Of a stretch of DNA of 64,000 nucleotides, positions 39,115 through 50,873 are shown one piece after another; position 1 is the stretch's first letter; each line of letters starts with the position of its first letter. The DNA comes from Sarcomyxa edulis. Taxonomy: Eukaryota; Basidiomycota; Agaricomycetes; Agaricales; Mycenaceae. Both the position numbers and the translations under genes were made by a program. Below the pieces are notes generated by a model. The model saw nothing but the letters and a program-made list of their open reading frames with translations. It was not told where the DNA came from and did no database searches. The stretch covers positions 1,054,001 through 1,118,000 of the forward strand of contig QUOL01000009.1 in NCBI GenBank assembly GCA_009761415.1, written 5' to 3'.

Positions 39115-41559
39115 ATGAGCCTACTTCAAGATGGTTCACCCATACATACCCCGACGACGATGGTTGAAGGATCTAGTGATCTAACTCCATCCTCGACGGG
39201 TAGAATTGGATCAGACGGTCCAACCGATATTATCCTCGGAGTCCAAGGATCCGAAAATGGAAGCGACGGCCAACGTAACTCCCAATCTTCCAACGAAGAC
39301 GGCCGTGAAGAGATCAACCGGCTGTCTCCTCTATTCCCGCTCAATTTCGAGCTTGATGGAGTGCAGTACCATGTCGACCCCGATACTGGAGTGGTATCCC
39401 GAGTACCAACCACTCCCTCTGAAAATTTGGAACGATTCATAGACCACGACGTACCGCCCCATTTATCATCTGGAACTCGGAACGAGGGACAATTTTTCAA
39501 TCGACAAAACGCTCAACGTGTCAATTTGGCCGATACGGTCCAAAACCCACGTAGCAGCAATTCCGGATCACCCCACACCGTACTTGGGTCCCCTACCATA
39601 CCTACGGACATCGCCAACGCACTACACGGATTGCGGGGCGACATGGGATTCGTTAGGCAGAGGTTGCTTATGACCACTAGCCTAGTCGCAGGCCACCAAA
39701 ACCAGAACGTCATTATGCATAGCGCGTTGAACGATATTCGTTCCGAGACTATGTCCAGAATCAATTCACTACACAACGAGATCGCTGGCGAACGATCCCG
39801 GGTCAATAGGATCCTAGAAGACAACATACGGGTATTACAAGAAGCAGGGACGTCTGAAATCGAGATGAGGGAAATAATCGACTCTCTCGCTAATCAGCCA
39901 TCCTTCGTCACCGCCCCAGAACCTGTCAGCATGGTAAACGCCAGGCACTCGGCCGCTGCTTTACCAGACGACATCCAGAGAGCAATGGAGAATGCAATCG
40001 ACTCGCAGCGCTCGGACGAGAACATTGACGAGTTTGACCAACGAGGCCGTGCTGCCCTTAACACACAAGCTAGGGCACGACAATCATTTGCTCACGGACG
40101 ACCCGCCCAATCTGATTCTTCCGAGTCAGTCGAGTCGACGATTCCCATCGATCAGGGCCCCATCAGTCGTCCATCAGGTCGAAAGGCTAGAGTTAGTTTC
40201 CCCCCGGATATTAACTCAAGCATCGATTACAGACGCACCCTGGATAGTACGACGTTATCCGGGAACAATGCGAGAGATCGACGAGATAGCATCACCCCTC
40301 GATACTCGGGACTACCAGTCAGCGAGGATCGTAGCTTGGCTTATCTCGATCAAACTAGATTACCAGGCAATCCATCTGTATCCGCATATTTCGGAGAAGC
40401 ATTACCGGACGCCATGGCTGCGTATACTCACGAAATCCAGAGTAAACTTCGTGAATTAATCCGTTGGAGAGTAGGCAGACTGTTGGCCCCGCTACCAGCT
40501 GGGGTAAAGCAGCCCAAAATACCTAATCCATCGATATATCGAGGAGATAATAATCACGACACGTTCCTCAAGTTCTTAGAAAACTACTTAGGTTGGTTAA
40601 GGGCGCATAATATATGCGGCCCTGACACCGACGAGCATAGAATCACGTTTCTGGGCCAGAACTTGGATGGAGCCGCGCGCGATTGGTTCAACGATGAAGT
40701 AGACAGTCCGGCTAGGATATCGTCAATAGTCGATTTCGCCGACGTAGTCTGCGCAATGCATAATAGATTTGTACACGCCAATACAGCCCAGCAATGTACG
40801 CTAGATTTCGAATCCTGCACTTACTCCATCACCGATGGAGTGGAGGGGCTGTACGAAAACCTTAAGAAATACGCTGGAAGAATGCGCGAACCTCCCATGG
40901 TTTACACTTTCAAACGCGAGTTTCTCAAGAAATTGCCTCAGTGGATATTCACTAAGCTGGTTAGGGACCGAGCACTATCTGCCGAATACTCCACCCTTGA
41001 AGTATTAAGGGCTAGTGCCAGGCAATTAGAAGAAACTCGTAATATTGAACGTGCGGAGGGCCAATCCGTTACACCACCCCGACTGGACAATATCGACAAA
41101 AGAAATAAAGCGGTGCAAAATCGTATACGAACTAAACACCAAGACGCTGTAGCGAAGGCGGTCGCTCCTAGAGAGACACGAGACACATTGCCAGCAAATC
41201 GTAGCCACAAAGAAGGAGGACCTTCGAACCGAGATCGACCCCCTCAACGTTCCGACGAACGCACCTGTTTCTCGTGCGGAAAAACTGGTCATATAGCCAG
41301 TGATCCCACTTGCGCCAATTTTTCAGAACGGGCCAAGGCGAGACTACACGCTCAGCGTATAGCAGATCCCGACGACTATAACGATGACGCAGACCGGTCC
41401 GAGGAGGACATTCCTGAAGACGATTGGAATGGATCCCAGTACGACACCGATGAGGTGATGGGAGATAGCGAGTCTACTGAAGATGAACGCGACCACGCGC
41501 CATCCGTAAGGATTGGTAGCATGTATAACCCCAATGTCATACGATTTGGAAGCTCCCGC
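39115..41559 (+). CDS. Gag protein of a second Gypsy-type element, cut off by copy 2
   Basis: The frame starts at ATG 39115 and runs 815 codons to the LTR of copy 2, then reads 21 codons into the LTR before a stop at 41620. It has a long disordered and coiled-coil N-terminus, a retrotransposon gag/capsid domain at about residues 465-650 (FLKFLENYLGWLRAHN, LDGAARDWFN, REFLKKLPQWI) and a zinc knuckle (CFSCGKTGHIASDPTC, about 721-736). The knuckle spacing is C-x2-C-x4-H-x6-C, slightly longer than canonical. An acidic tail follows. No protease or pol remains next to it. Confidence 0.85.
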
Positions 41560-43305
41560 TGTGATGAGGACTGCAGCGCTAGGAGTAGATGGGCTAGACT
41601 CCTAACTATAGTTCGCCTCTAGGGGGTAAGGTGACGTTTTCTCGGAGGGGATTTTACGTAGCGAGAAATCCTAATGCCCAGTGACTTGTGTTTGGATAAT
41701 GTGTTCGTATGGCGGTGAGGCGGGTATGAGATGATGAGGTGTAAGGTAAGCTTCGGACTTGTAGGATCGTTCTCGGTAGGCCGTTTAGAGGCTTCGGACA
41801 GCTATAGGTTCGATCTTGGAAAACCTACGAAGGCCTCGGACAGCTTTCGGAGAGCTGATCGATGCTTCGGACGGCTTATAATACGTCTTCGGAGAGCTAT
41901 CGGGGGCTTCGGACAGCTATAAGTTCGATCTTGGAGAACCTACGAGGGCCTCGGACAGCTTTTGGTGAGCTGACCGATGCTTTGTATAGTTATAAAACGT
42001 CTTCGGAGAGCTATCGAAGGTTTCGGACAGCTCTGAACTGATTTCGGAGAGCTTCGAGGGTTTTCGGACAGCTCTGGACTGATTTCGGAGAGCTTCCTTT
42101 GTTCCGGGAGTGGTACTGCCGACTGAATCAAGTCCTTTTTCTCTTGTTTTGACCGACTCCTGTAATCGTTCCTTGTCTCGGTTTCAGAAGTATGAGAAAG
42201 AGATAGAATTCCTATAGAGAGTGACTGGGTAGTTGGTCGATTCGGGTATGTTCCTCTGGTTCTCGTCCACACTGGTTCTATCTACCGTTCTCCACGTCCT
42301 ATCCTACTTTATATATGAATTCCTTCCCTGTCCTTGCCTAATTCTTCACCCCGAGTGCCATCCCAAGGTCCCCGAGATCTCCAATGATGAAACAGATCCG
42401 GTATTGGTTTTGATGTGTCCGAACCTCGCTCAGTGTGAAAGGTTAGGGCCTGAGGTGTTTTCTGAAAGCGTTGCAAGGTGAATTTGCGAAGGGATGAAAC
42501 ATGTCCGAGTGAGCAGGATGATGGGGAGCTTCCGATAGATTTTTCCAAGATGCGACGGCCAAAGTTGTCCGAGAAGAGTGAATTTGATGTGGGTTGCTAG
42601 GCGGAGACCTGTAGTGTCTTTGTTAGCGGGCGATACCTCGCTTACAAGTGCTGTGTCATGTGATAAACACAGAGGGAAGAATATTCCGTAGCACCACTTG
42701 GTCAGGGTGGACGGAGGTCTTAACGAGGCGTCCAGATGCATAGAAAGGTGTGAATTGAGATCGCAATGTAAAGGGAATATGTCCGATTTGATAGGAAGAA
42801 CAGCTCAGGGCAGCAAGCATCACGTTGGCGGTATGTCAACTGGTGGCAATGTTTTGTCGGTGAAGTATCTCTCGATGAGGTCTTCTAGAGGTGAAAGGGA
42901 ACCTGCTGAAACGATTTGGGATCTGTCCGAAGGATCTAGGGGGCTGCGGAGAGGTGATCGAGTACGTTGGGCCTTCGGTCAGGTGAAACGACGATAGGGA
43001 ATTGGGTTCTGGCGGTAGATTTCCTTTGGAGAAGTTGTTCGTGTGTGATTTCAAGTATTCCGAAACGTTCTGAGACGTGACCGAAGGCGGGTTAGCATTT
43101 CGTGAGTGGATGAAGAGGCCGCTTTCGGGGAGGAACCGTCAAGTAGTGGGTACTTGGTGTCTTTCAGTGTCCGGTCATTCGAAAAGTAAGTCGTTTGTGG
43201 TAATATCACCAGTATTTCTGTAGTTAGCTATGTCTGGGGAGTCGCATAAGAGTAGGTCGTTGTATAGTTGTCGATTCCTTGGCTGGGGATGCTGGCATCC
43301 TCACA
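41560..43305 (-). repeat. Copy 2 LTR (reverse orientation)
   Basis: 1,746 bp from TGTGATGAGGAC to GGCATCCTCACA, the exact reverse complement layout of the copy 1 LTRs. By its position next to P1 it is the 3' LTR. Its outer end interrupts the gag frame at 41560. Confidence 0.93.
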
Positions 43306-43464
43306 CTTCCTCCTAACTTTTAAATATCGACCGTCCCCGGTCGATCATCCGGAGGGCAAACACAACAACGTGCCCGTGACCAAAACAGGGCAAGGACGAC
43401 CGGCCAAGGACCTATAAATTCCAAGGTTAAGACAGCCAGGGCTTTCCTGAAAGCAACAAGCCAA

Positions 43465-44403
43465 ATGGATCCCATAGCAAAAGAACTCTTCTTTACGCGC
43501 TGCCTCGATCTAGACGGGATAGATGGCGATATTACGATGGCAACTTTCCTCGGATACCTGCGTAACAATATCCGTCCCATGGTTCACCTAGTTGTTAGCT
43601 GCATTTTTCAGGATGCAGTGGCGGACGTTCTCCTTCCGGAGTTCTCGAGTCACGGTGTATATACGTTGAGAAAGCACGTTAAAATCTTGTGCCAGCACAT
43701 GGTGAGTGCGTGTGCGCCTTTCAGGGGGTCCGTGCTAATTGCGAAGGTCAAGGTATTCATGCTCAGACTTAGATGGGTACTGAAGGGGAGGTGCATGGAC
43801 GATACCACGGAGCCGTTTCCCAAGGAAGCAGTGACCGCCGTTTACCAGGTGCAGCGGTGCGTCCACGTCGTAGGGTTTTCCGGGGATCAGGACGAGGACG
43901 AGGCACATAAGATCGACGTTATCTTGTACTTCATAGAAGAATACGCCCGCCGATCGACATTCGGCGTCGCTTTCGATTACATCGAGGCGGACCCGCGTGG
44001 TCGGTTCCATGCGCATGCCGTGTTGAAGAAGCATCCATACAGCGGTCCCAGGGTACATCGAGATGGTACGATTAGTACGGACAGGGGCAACAGCCTCGAG
44101 GGGGAAGAAAATCCGGCTAACAACGAAGACGAAGGCATATCCGTCATAAGTATTGCAACGGACGACGGGGACGAAGAAATGGAGGTGGCCGAGGTAGAAA
44201 GGGCCTTGTCCGGTAAGAATTCTGACACTTTAGCGGTGCGGCAACGAGCTGATCGGAGAGGTACAGTCCAGCCACTCGCAAGCTTGGCAACACACGGGGC
44301 ATTTCGCCTGCTTTTGGAGACGTTATCCGAAGAGGAGAGGAACGGTTTGATTGGCGGGGCGGCGATTATCGAACAGGGACTAAACAATTTGTCGGGGGCA
44401 TGA
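43465..44403 (+). CDS. P1 (copy 2): antisense paralog family member
   Basis: Same protein as P1 of copy 1, residue for residue as far as I compared. ATG at 43465; TATAAAT at 43413-43419; possible in-frame intron 43702-43746. The palindrome ATCGACCG-N4-CGGTCGAT lies upstream, between 43,326 and 43,345. Confidence 0.75.
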   Translation: MDPIAKELFFTRCLDLDGIDGDITMATFLGYLRNNIRPMVHLVVSCIFQDAVADVLLPEFSSHGVYTLRKHVKILCQHMVSACAPFRGSVLIAKVKVFMLRLRWVLKGRCMDDTTEPFPKEAVTAVYQVQRCVHVVGFSGDQDEDEAHKIDVILYFIEEYARRSTFGVAFDYIEADPRGRFHAHAVLKKHPYSGPRVHRDGTISTDRGNSLEGEENPANNEDEGISVISIATDDGDEEMEVAEVERALSGKNSDTLAVRQRADRRGTVQPLASLATHGAFRLLLETLSEEERNGLIGGAAIIEQGLNNLSGA

Positions 44404-44498
44404 GGCGGCAAGAAGAGGGAAGGGTTCGGAGAGGTGATCGAGGGCATGCAGTCATCATGTACATATAAACGACGAGTCCTTTCGTGTTGAAAATCGAA

Positions 44499-45083
44499 AT
44501 GCCTGCCCGCAGTATGCAAATGGCTCGCGAGAGACTCTGCGACTACTTCATGACGCTGAACGTCCCGTCCTTCATTCGACCCGTCTTCTATCCGCACGAG
44601 GGCTTCGATGGATTCTTCCGCAAACGCCTTCGTATGATGTTCGGTGTCATCCAGGCGACGCTTCCCCATAGGGTGACAGCATTTCCCGATGACACCGATA
44701 GCGTTATCGGGCAGTATACGCTGTCGAGGCGGCTTATGCGGTTTTTCGTCGAGAACGTTGTACGGGCTTCCACCGTTTTTCAGCGGGGCAACGCAGAGAT
44801 ACTAAAAAATCCTTCTGCGCAGGAACTCATCGTTGCATACCGTCAGCGGGCCAGGACCGATGCCAACGCCGCCGAATTTAAAATTCCTTCAGAGGTATCC
44901 CGTATGATGGAGTTCAGTCTTATCGTTTATGACAAGGTCGGATTTCACGGGGACTGGGCCCTCAGCAGCGTCGGTCAGAGGAGGGAAATGCTTCAGTCAC
45001 TAAAAGATGAGGCCGACGTTAACGCTTCATTGACTGGCGGGGCAAAGGAGTATCCCGAATTTGAGGACCTGGTGTTCTGGTAA
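44499..45083 (+). CDS. P2 (copy 2): antisense paralog family member
   Basis: Identical to P2 of copy 1. ATG at 44499 (MPARSMQMARERL); TATAAA at 44464-44469. The in-frame intron candidate is 44760-44822, giving exons of 261 nt each and 173 residues. Confidence 0.72.
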   Translation: MPARSMQMARERLCDYFMTLNVPSFIRPVFYPHEGFDGFFRKRLRMMFGVIQATLPHRVTAFPDDTDSVIGQYTLSRRLMRFFVENVVRASTVFQRGNAEILKNPSAQELIVAYRQRARTDANAAEFKIPSEVSRMMEFSLIVYDKVGFHGDWALSSVGQRREMLQSLKDEADVNASLTGGAKEYPEFEDLVFW

Positions 45084-46145
45084 GCAGGCGCCGTCGGTCT
45101 CGTTCTTTGGGCCCCTCAGAGGGATACTAATAGTCGGAAATTCGCATTTCAGAACGCACGCGTAGCGGGGAAGCTTTCCTGGATGTGACCGAGGGGGTTT
45201 TTGTCGTCGTTGGTACTTTAATGGGTAAACACTCCTTTCGCGTGCCGTGTTCAGAGATCTTGTAGTTTATGGAATGCACTGTCAGTCCGGAGGGCAACAA
45301 CGATCTCGGGCAGCCTCCCAACCTCCTTTATAAAGGGTACCGATGTCCGATGATTCCACCCGCTGTGCGCAGACATTTGAATCGCGGACAGTTCGTAACT
45401 CCGTCAGCGGCTCTTGATGAGAGGAAAGTTCAGAGGGGAGGCGAGTGAGATGAGAACGGAGAGAGGTTATTAATGCTTTCAGAGCTTTTCTCCTTTACAA
45501 TTTCGCTATATCGCTCAGTGGCCTGGTCATCATTTCGTTCTTCCGTAGCCTCGCCGATATGCGATGTCAGGATGATCTTCTCGTCCCGTTCAATAACTCG
45601 GCCGGCGCAAGATGCTGTTCTCTTCTTCAAGATGATGCAGTTGCATTTCTACAGCGCTCAAAGCCGACAGCCGTCAAGCGCCAGTGGCTTCATGAAGTCA
45701 TGGCCGTTTAGATCGAGGTGGCTTGCGTCCTGATCGTCGTTGTTCTTACGGCGCAGTTGAGACTGTGCGGGTTAATACGTGTGCGGGTGATGTGACCGCG
45801 ATCTTGCGAAATCTTTGCGAAGGAACGAGACACGGCGAAGTGTATCAGGTGAGGCAAGGACCTGCGACAATAGTCGAAAAGATGGTCCCAGGGTAGCGGC
45901 GCGACGTGGCGGCCAGCTCGTGTTCTTTTGCATGTGGCATTCGCAATCGTTCCGTGAGCATCTATACCGAAGAACATGCGTCTTTACTGCTTCTGATAAG
46001 GCACGGTCCGGAAAATCCAACGGTTAACAGTGGCTGCACGGAGTCCGTTCGGACACCTCTTATCGGTCCGAGACGTCAGTCCTAAGTCCGATGAGGTATA
46101 AAGAACGCCAGCTGGCGCAGGATAGCCATCGTTATTCCAGCCAAA
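45084..46145. other. Region between P2 and P3 in copy 2, unresolved
   Basis: Reverse counterpart of 20661-21722 and equally unresolved. The TATA-like palindrome is near 45,329-45,340, and GTCCG-N2-CGGAC at 46043-46054 belongs to the P3 upstream region. Confidence 0.35.
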
Positions 46146-46741
46146 ATGTCGCATGTCGTTAGTTCATCGTTTACTCAAGCTCTCCGAGACGAGTTTTTGT
46201 CGTACGCTCATCCTCCTGAAGTTCTTGCCGGGGATTTCGCTCCTACCGAGGGCTTTACAAACTTCCTTCGATTCCGCCTCCGCCCTATGGTGGAGATCGT
46301 CGAGCGGGGGTACGCGGCTTATCTTATAACGAGTTCCCCGAGAGACACCGTTGAACCGATCATATGGAGCGAGACGAAAGGCTGGTTCCGCATCGTGTTG
46401 GATCATTTGGTAGGCGTCCGTGGTTCACTCGGTGAGCTTCGGAGTGTTAATCTTACGTCTTCTAGGATGCCATTCTACGGTTTAGGGATAGAGTGACGGC
46501 AATTGGCCGAGGAGACGAGGCCGTGGTTCCGTCAGAAGCGTTGCGCCTCGCAAGCATGGTGCAGCTATTCCTTATCCATCACGGAGTTGAGCTCGGGTAC
46601 GATGAAGATGTACTTGTGAAGAGGAAGGATTTAACGAAGGAGTTCCTTTGGTCTATCGTCCCTGTAATGCACCGAGAGGCAGTTGCCGTAGAATTTCCGG
46701 AGTACGTGATACGGTTGGCAGGGGAGGGTACGGGCAAGTAG
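46146..46741 (+). CDS. P3 (copy 2): antisense paralog family member, 179 aa
   Basis: Exons 46146-46409 and 46466-46741. Protein as in copy 1. TATAAAG at 46097-46103. One base in the region differs from copy 1 without changing P3 itself. Confidence 0.78.
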
Positions 46742-46826
46742 AAGGGGTGTCCGATAGCTGAATAGCGCGATATTTTTAGTATAAAGAGGGTGAATCAATT
46801 CCTCCGTACAGGTCACCGCAGAGCCC

Positions 46827-47545
46827 ATGAAAATTATGGAACCCCTACACCAAGTCCTTTTGAACACTCTTACCCAAGAGGCAGCAACGTTCGATATTCT
46901 TGATCGTGACGGAATGATTCACTATCTCAGGTGCCTCCTGCGCCCCGCTGTCGGCCTCGTTGCCAATTTTATATTCCGTGAACTCGGGCCCGATGGCTAC
47001 TTCGTAGCTTTAACTGGTCGCGAGAGGGTTCCCTACTACTGCAATGCGCAAATCGTGTTGCTCCTCGCGGTACGTTGGTCTAAACTCGACCCTTATCGAT
47101 CTTATCGTTTAACGGGTTTTCACTTGATCGGTAACAGGTCCACTTCCACAGCCAGTGGCAGGACCTGAACAAGCAGGACAGACGATTATACACGATTCCG
47201 TCCGAGATGAATAGAACGATCAGCCATTTGCGCTTGATTTGTCGGGCTGTCCGAATTCAGCCAGCAAGCCCCATTCATTGGGAGGTCGAAGCCGTCCGAG
47301 CTCTTACCGAGCTTAGCATACGCGCCCTGGCAGCTTACGCGTCGGCTGAAGATGCCTTTGATTGGCCGGAGTACGAGAAGCCCGGGGTTGCCGCGTTGGA
47401 AAGCGCGATGACCAGATCGATCCGTCTCGATCTCCTCGAAAGGGTCGTACCTAAGCGCGTTGTCGTAGTCGAGGGGGAGTCCGAAGGTGCAGGATATAGC
47501 GACGCAGAGGACTGGCCAGGGTCGGAGGAGGAAACGACGGAGTAA
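46827..47545 (+). CDS. P4 (copy 2): antisense paralog family member, 216 aa
   Basis: Exons 46827-47069 and 47138-47545. TATAAAG at 46780-46786. Differs from copy 1 by one residue (N instead of D in GLVA(D/N)FIF). Confidence 0.75.
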
Positions 47546-47646
47546 AGTAACGCTCCCAGAATCATATGCCACTTATTGTAGTCTGCATATATAAACCTCC
47601 CCAAATCGTTTGCTCTGATCCTTAAGTCAGTAAAGTTCCATCAACG

Positions 47647-48582
47647 ATGTCCTTTATTCTCCGTTTGTCTGCAAATCGCTTTCCCGAAAATCCCCAGGAT
47701 CCCGACCTCGAAAATGAGAGGTCTCCGACCACCATCTGGTCTCGGTCAATTCGTAGCCTCCTAGGCATCGTTCATCTCTCCGTAAATGGGAGGTGTCCGA
47801 CGGACGTTCCTCTCGAGGAAAGGCTCTGGGTCAGGACCCTCCTCACCCGGATCGTCAATTACGTAGTAAGCGGCTCGCTTGTTTTTCCTTCATCGTTCCT
47901 CTTTCAACATCGTCCGTCCAGCATCAAGCTATGAAACTCCGAGCCTCCGAGGCCATTAAATCAGGCTCTTGGGATACCATTCCAATTCCCGCTCAAGCCA
48001 CCACTACCGTCGCCATGCTCGAGTTCTTTCTGAAGAACTTTGGTTTCGAGGGGGACTACGTTGCGGTCAACGTTAGGAACGTTGGGTATCTTTTGTCGTC
48101 GGTGAAGAGCGAGATGGTTGCCCAGGCACGTTTTACATATTTCTTGGTTCTCATTCTTCGTTGATTTATTTCTTTTCGTCTTTTTCTAGGTCGGATACGT
48201 CGGAACTGCCCTGGATTTCGATGGATTTGAGTCGTCCGATGCGTACAACGTGTACGGCGTGCTCCCCGAAATGAAGCAGCAGCAAGTTAACGACCTGCTC
48301 AGATTGCGGGCGGCTTTCGTTCCCAATCCTGTTCTTCCCGCTCCTCAATATCCTCTTGTCCCCTTCGTCGCGAGGTTTCCCGTAAAAGAGGGCTTTGAAG
48401 AGGTCCGTCTTCATGGAGACGTTCCCGATCCTCGTCTCGGAGGCCTCCACCAAGTTCATTTCGGCCCTGGAGCTTTCGGACAGGTAGATCCTCGGAACGC
48501 TGCGACGCGTGGGAGAGGTCGCGGAGGGGCAAGGGTTAATCGTCGAGGAGCTGGAGCGGTGCCTGATACTACCATTCTGTAG
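47647..48582 (+). CDS. P5 (copy 2): antisense paralog family member, 270 aa
   Basis: Exons 47647-47862, 47922-48125 and 48190-48582; the second intron is GC-AG as in copy 1. TATATAAA at 47588-47595. Protein as in copy 1. Confidence 0.75.
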
Positions 48583-49399
48583 ACCGTCCGATGAGTTTCC
48601 GATTCCTTGTCTCTTGTAAAATAAATGCCTGATAACAGGCGCATAATTCGTTCATAATTTTGCATAGTGTGAGGCCTAGCGTCTCGGTCTCCTTGTAAAT
48701 CTGTAAAACGTCGTGAGTTGCATACTTTTAATCATATCAGCGCATAATTGGGTTCGGTCTGCGTCGGTAGATCCGCTGGCCAGCCAGATCTACCGTCTCC
48801 GAACCCCGCATAGTCGTTTTCTTCCAATTTCTTTCGATCGTTTGTCGTCCGTGGTCTTTTCGCAGTATTTCGTCACTGTGTACAGGAGAGCCGTCGCTCT
48901 CTATCCGTTATGGGTTTATGACTCCCATGGCGCAAACTTGTCCGTTTCGTGCTTGCTTTAATCGTTCGTTCTTCTTATTGACTTCCTGGGTACCGTTTAA
49001 CCCATAACTTTTATGTTCGATGACTTCCGTTATTTCATTTCCGATCGTCCTTGTTCGCCTGGATATGCTTGCTCCGACGATTTTTATCTCCATGATTGTC
49101 GTTCTCCGGTCTCGACTTTCTTCGTTCTTCGATGTGATCGAGCCCGATCTCCTTTAGGCTGTCCGATCCTTCGGTTACCAGTGGATGTTTGGCATTGGCT
49201 TCCCCTTTGTTTGGCGCCGCCGCGAGATACGAAGCGCGATTAGATCGACACGTGCCTGGAGATACCCGAAATGAGATCGCCGAGGTATGGAATCACTTTC
49301 GAACTTTATCGATCAAATCTCTCTCGCCCTCTGCCCACCATCTTTCCAGCACCAAACGCGCCTCGATCACCTCTCCCATTACCTCCCAAAACCACTCTA
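48583..49399. other. Spacer between P5 and Z2 in copy 2, with mosaic junction
   Basis: Near-identity to copy 1 stops abruptly at about 48,905 (after CTCTATCCGTT). To the right only patchy resemblance remains. No gene is evident; the Z2 promoter should lie here. Confidence 0.5.
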
Positions 49400-50746
49400 A
49401 TGGCTCCACCATCGTCAACGTCCCAGATCGCCCCCGATTTCACGTTCTCCGAAGCCTTCAATTTCGCGCTATCCGGTGGCCTCCCCACCACCAAGGTTCC
49501 AGCACAAGTTTCGGCCTCTATGAGGTCGACACGAAGGATTTCAGGTGCCGAGTATGGTCTGATCGAGGCGCTCCGTCCAGCTACCGCAAGAAGTCGCGAG
49601 GAGCTCCACTCGGCTTGTGTGGCTTTTCTACACATCGGGTGGACGCCTCCATTCCCTCCTGCGTTCGATGATTTCCCTGCCTTGGATGACGATATTATCG
49701 GCTTCGTTCGCCAGCTGGTTGTTATTCCCGACTTTTTCTTAGAGGCCCTCGAATATAATCTCCCCGCTCGTCGCACTCCCCTCTTCCTTCCTGCTAAGGA
49801 AGAGACTCCTGCTCCGTGGTACGGCAGCTTTGAGAAGATACTGGGGACGTCCGAGTTTCCCGACTTGTCCGAGGACGAGATCGACGAGCTCGGTAAGTAA
49901 GTTCTCACTTTCCCGTCCTCCTTTGACTGATTCCGATTTATCCTTTTCAGCCGAAGATACCGATTCCGGTCCTAGCGGCGTCGCTATAGTTCACGCGACA
50001 GATCCCCCCCCGGCGACCATCGGTGCCTCGAGCATCGTTAATCCCGAAAGTTCGGAAGGAGACGCTCCGTTCCCCGATATGAGAGTCAGGCATCCTCGGG
50101 GAGTTAAACGCGCAAGGGAGGAGTCCGATACGGACGTCGTTCGTTCTCGTATCGTAGTTCTTCCTCCCTCAGCGACTCGCGCGGTTCCCATCAAGAAGCC
50201 CCCCGGTATCTCTTCGAAAAGAGCAGGTCGCATCTTGAAGGCTCAACAGCCGTACCTTATTCGTCACCTGGTACGTTTTTATTTTTCTCTTCCGTTCTTC
50301 CTTCTAGTACTAAGAGAAAAAAAAACCATTTATAGGACTGGCGTTGCAGCAGATGCATCAAGCACAACGTCACTTGTAACGGGCATCGTAGTCACGCCTG
50401 CGACAGATGCTTCGCTCGGAGAACTGGCTGCGACATTCACGAGGACGAAGGCCTTCTCGATCTCTCTCGCGCCATCGAACTGGGGGAAATTGTTATCGCC
50501 CCAAAGAAAGTCGCTCCCGTGCCCGAAACTTCCAGCGGTCTTCCCGGTCCTTCCACCCGTGGCTGTAACAGAAAGCCTTCAGCTCTGGCGCCAGCCACAA
50601 AAATTGATGCATCCCCCGTGTGTGTAGCCACGGCTGTGGCGTGGGAGCCTCCCGAGTGTTTATCATTCCGCCGCGGTACCAGCCACGGCCGTGGCAGTGC
50701 TGGTCCGCGGGACCTTCCCTGGCCTCTGACCTACGCAGTGAAATAG
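49400..50746 (+). CDS. Z2: Zn(II)2Cys6 zinc-cluster protein of copy 2
   Basis: Exons 49400-49892, 49951-50270 and 50336-50746 give 407 residues. The N-terminal region (STRRISGAEYG to IPDFFLEALEYNLPAR) aligns with Z1, and exon 3 starts DWRCSRCIKHNVTCNG and continues to CDRCFARRTGC with the same C-x2-C-x6-C-x7-C-x2-C-x6-C spacing. The intron before the cluster is at the same place as in Z1. The start could instead be an in-frame ATG at 49271. After the cluster the proteins no longer align, and the last 50-70 codons may run past the original element end. Confidence 0.72.
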
Positions 50747-50873
50747 GTGAAGCAGGCGCCTGAGCATCCTGTACCTCGTAAAGTCTTGTGTATAATATAC
50801 TTTGGGTCTAAATCCTTAGATTGAACAGTATTTAGCCCAAAGGGGGAATGTTACTAATATGTTGTCCACTACA
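50747..50873. other. Junction between copy 2 and the KDZ gene
   Basis: Contains an imperfect hairpin, CTTTGGGTCTAAAT (50800) with ATTTAGCCCAAAG (50830), then a purine run and TGTTAC. It marks where the rest of copy 2 is missing. Confidence 0.45.

Larger units (their letters stand above)
41560..50750 (-). mobile_element. Copy 2: inverted, 5'-truncated relative of copy 1
   Basis: Begins with a complete reversed LTR, followed by P1-P5 and a Z gene. Gag, pol and the second LTR are missing; by 50,874 a KDZ gene occupies the space. From 43,306 to about 48,905 the sequence is collinear with copy 1 with no length difference (coordinates sum to 66,806) and only a few substitutions; beyond that it is only distantly related. 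The right limit is approximate: it is set by the end of the Z2 frame. Confidence 0.88.

Noticed and set aside
50800..50870. Purine run followed by TGTTAC, like a Copia polypurine tract and LTR start
   Set aside because: The KDZ coding end begins 25 bp later and no Copia coding sequence lies upstream.
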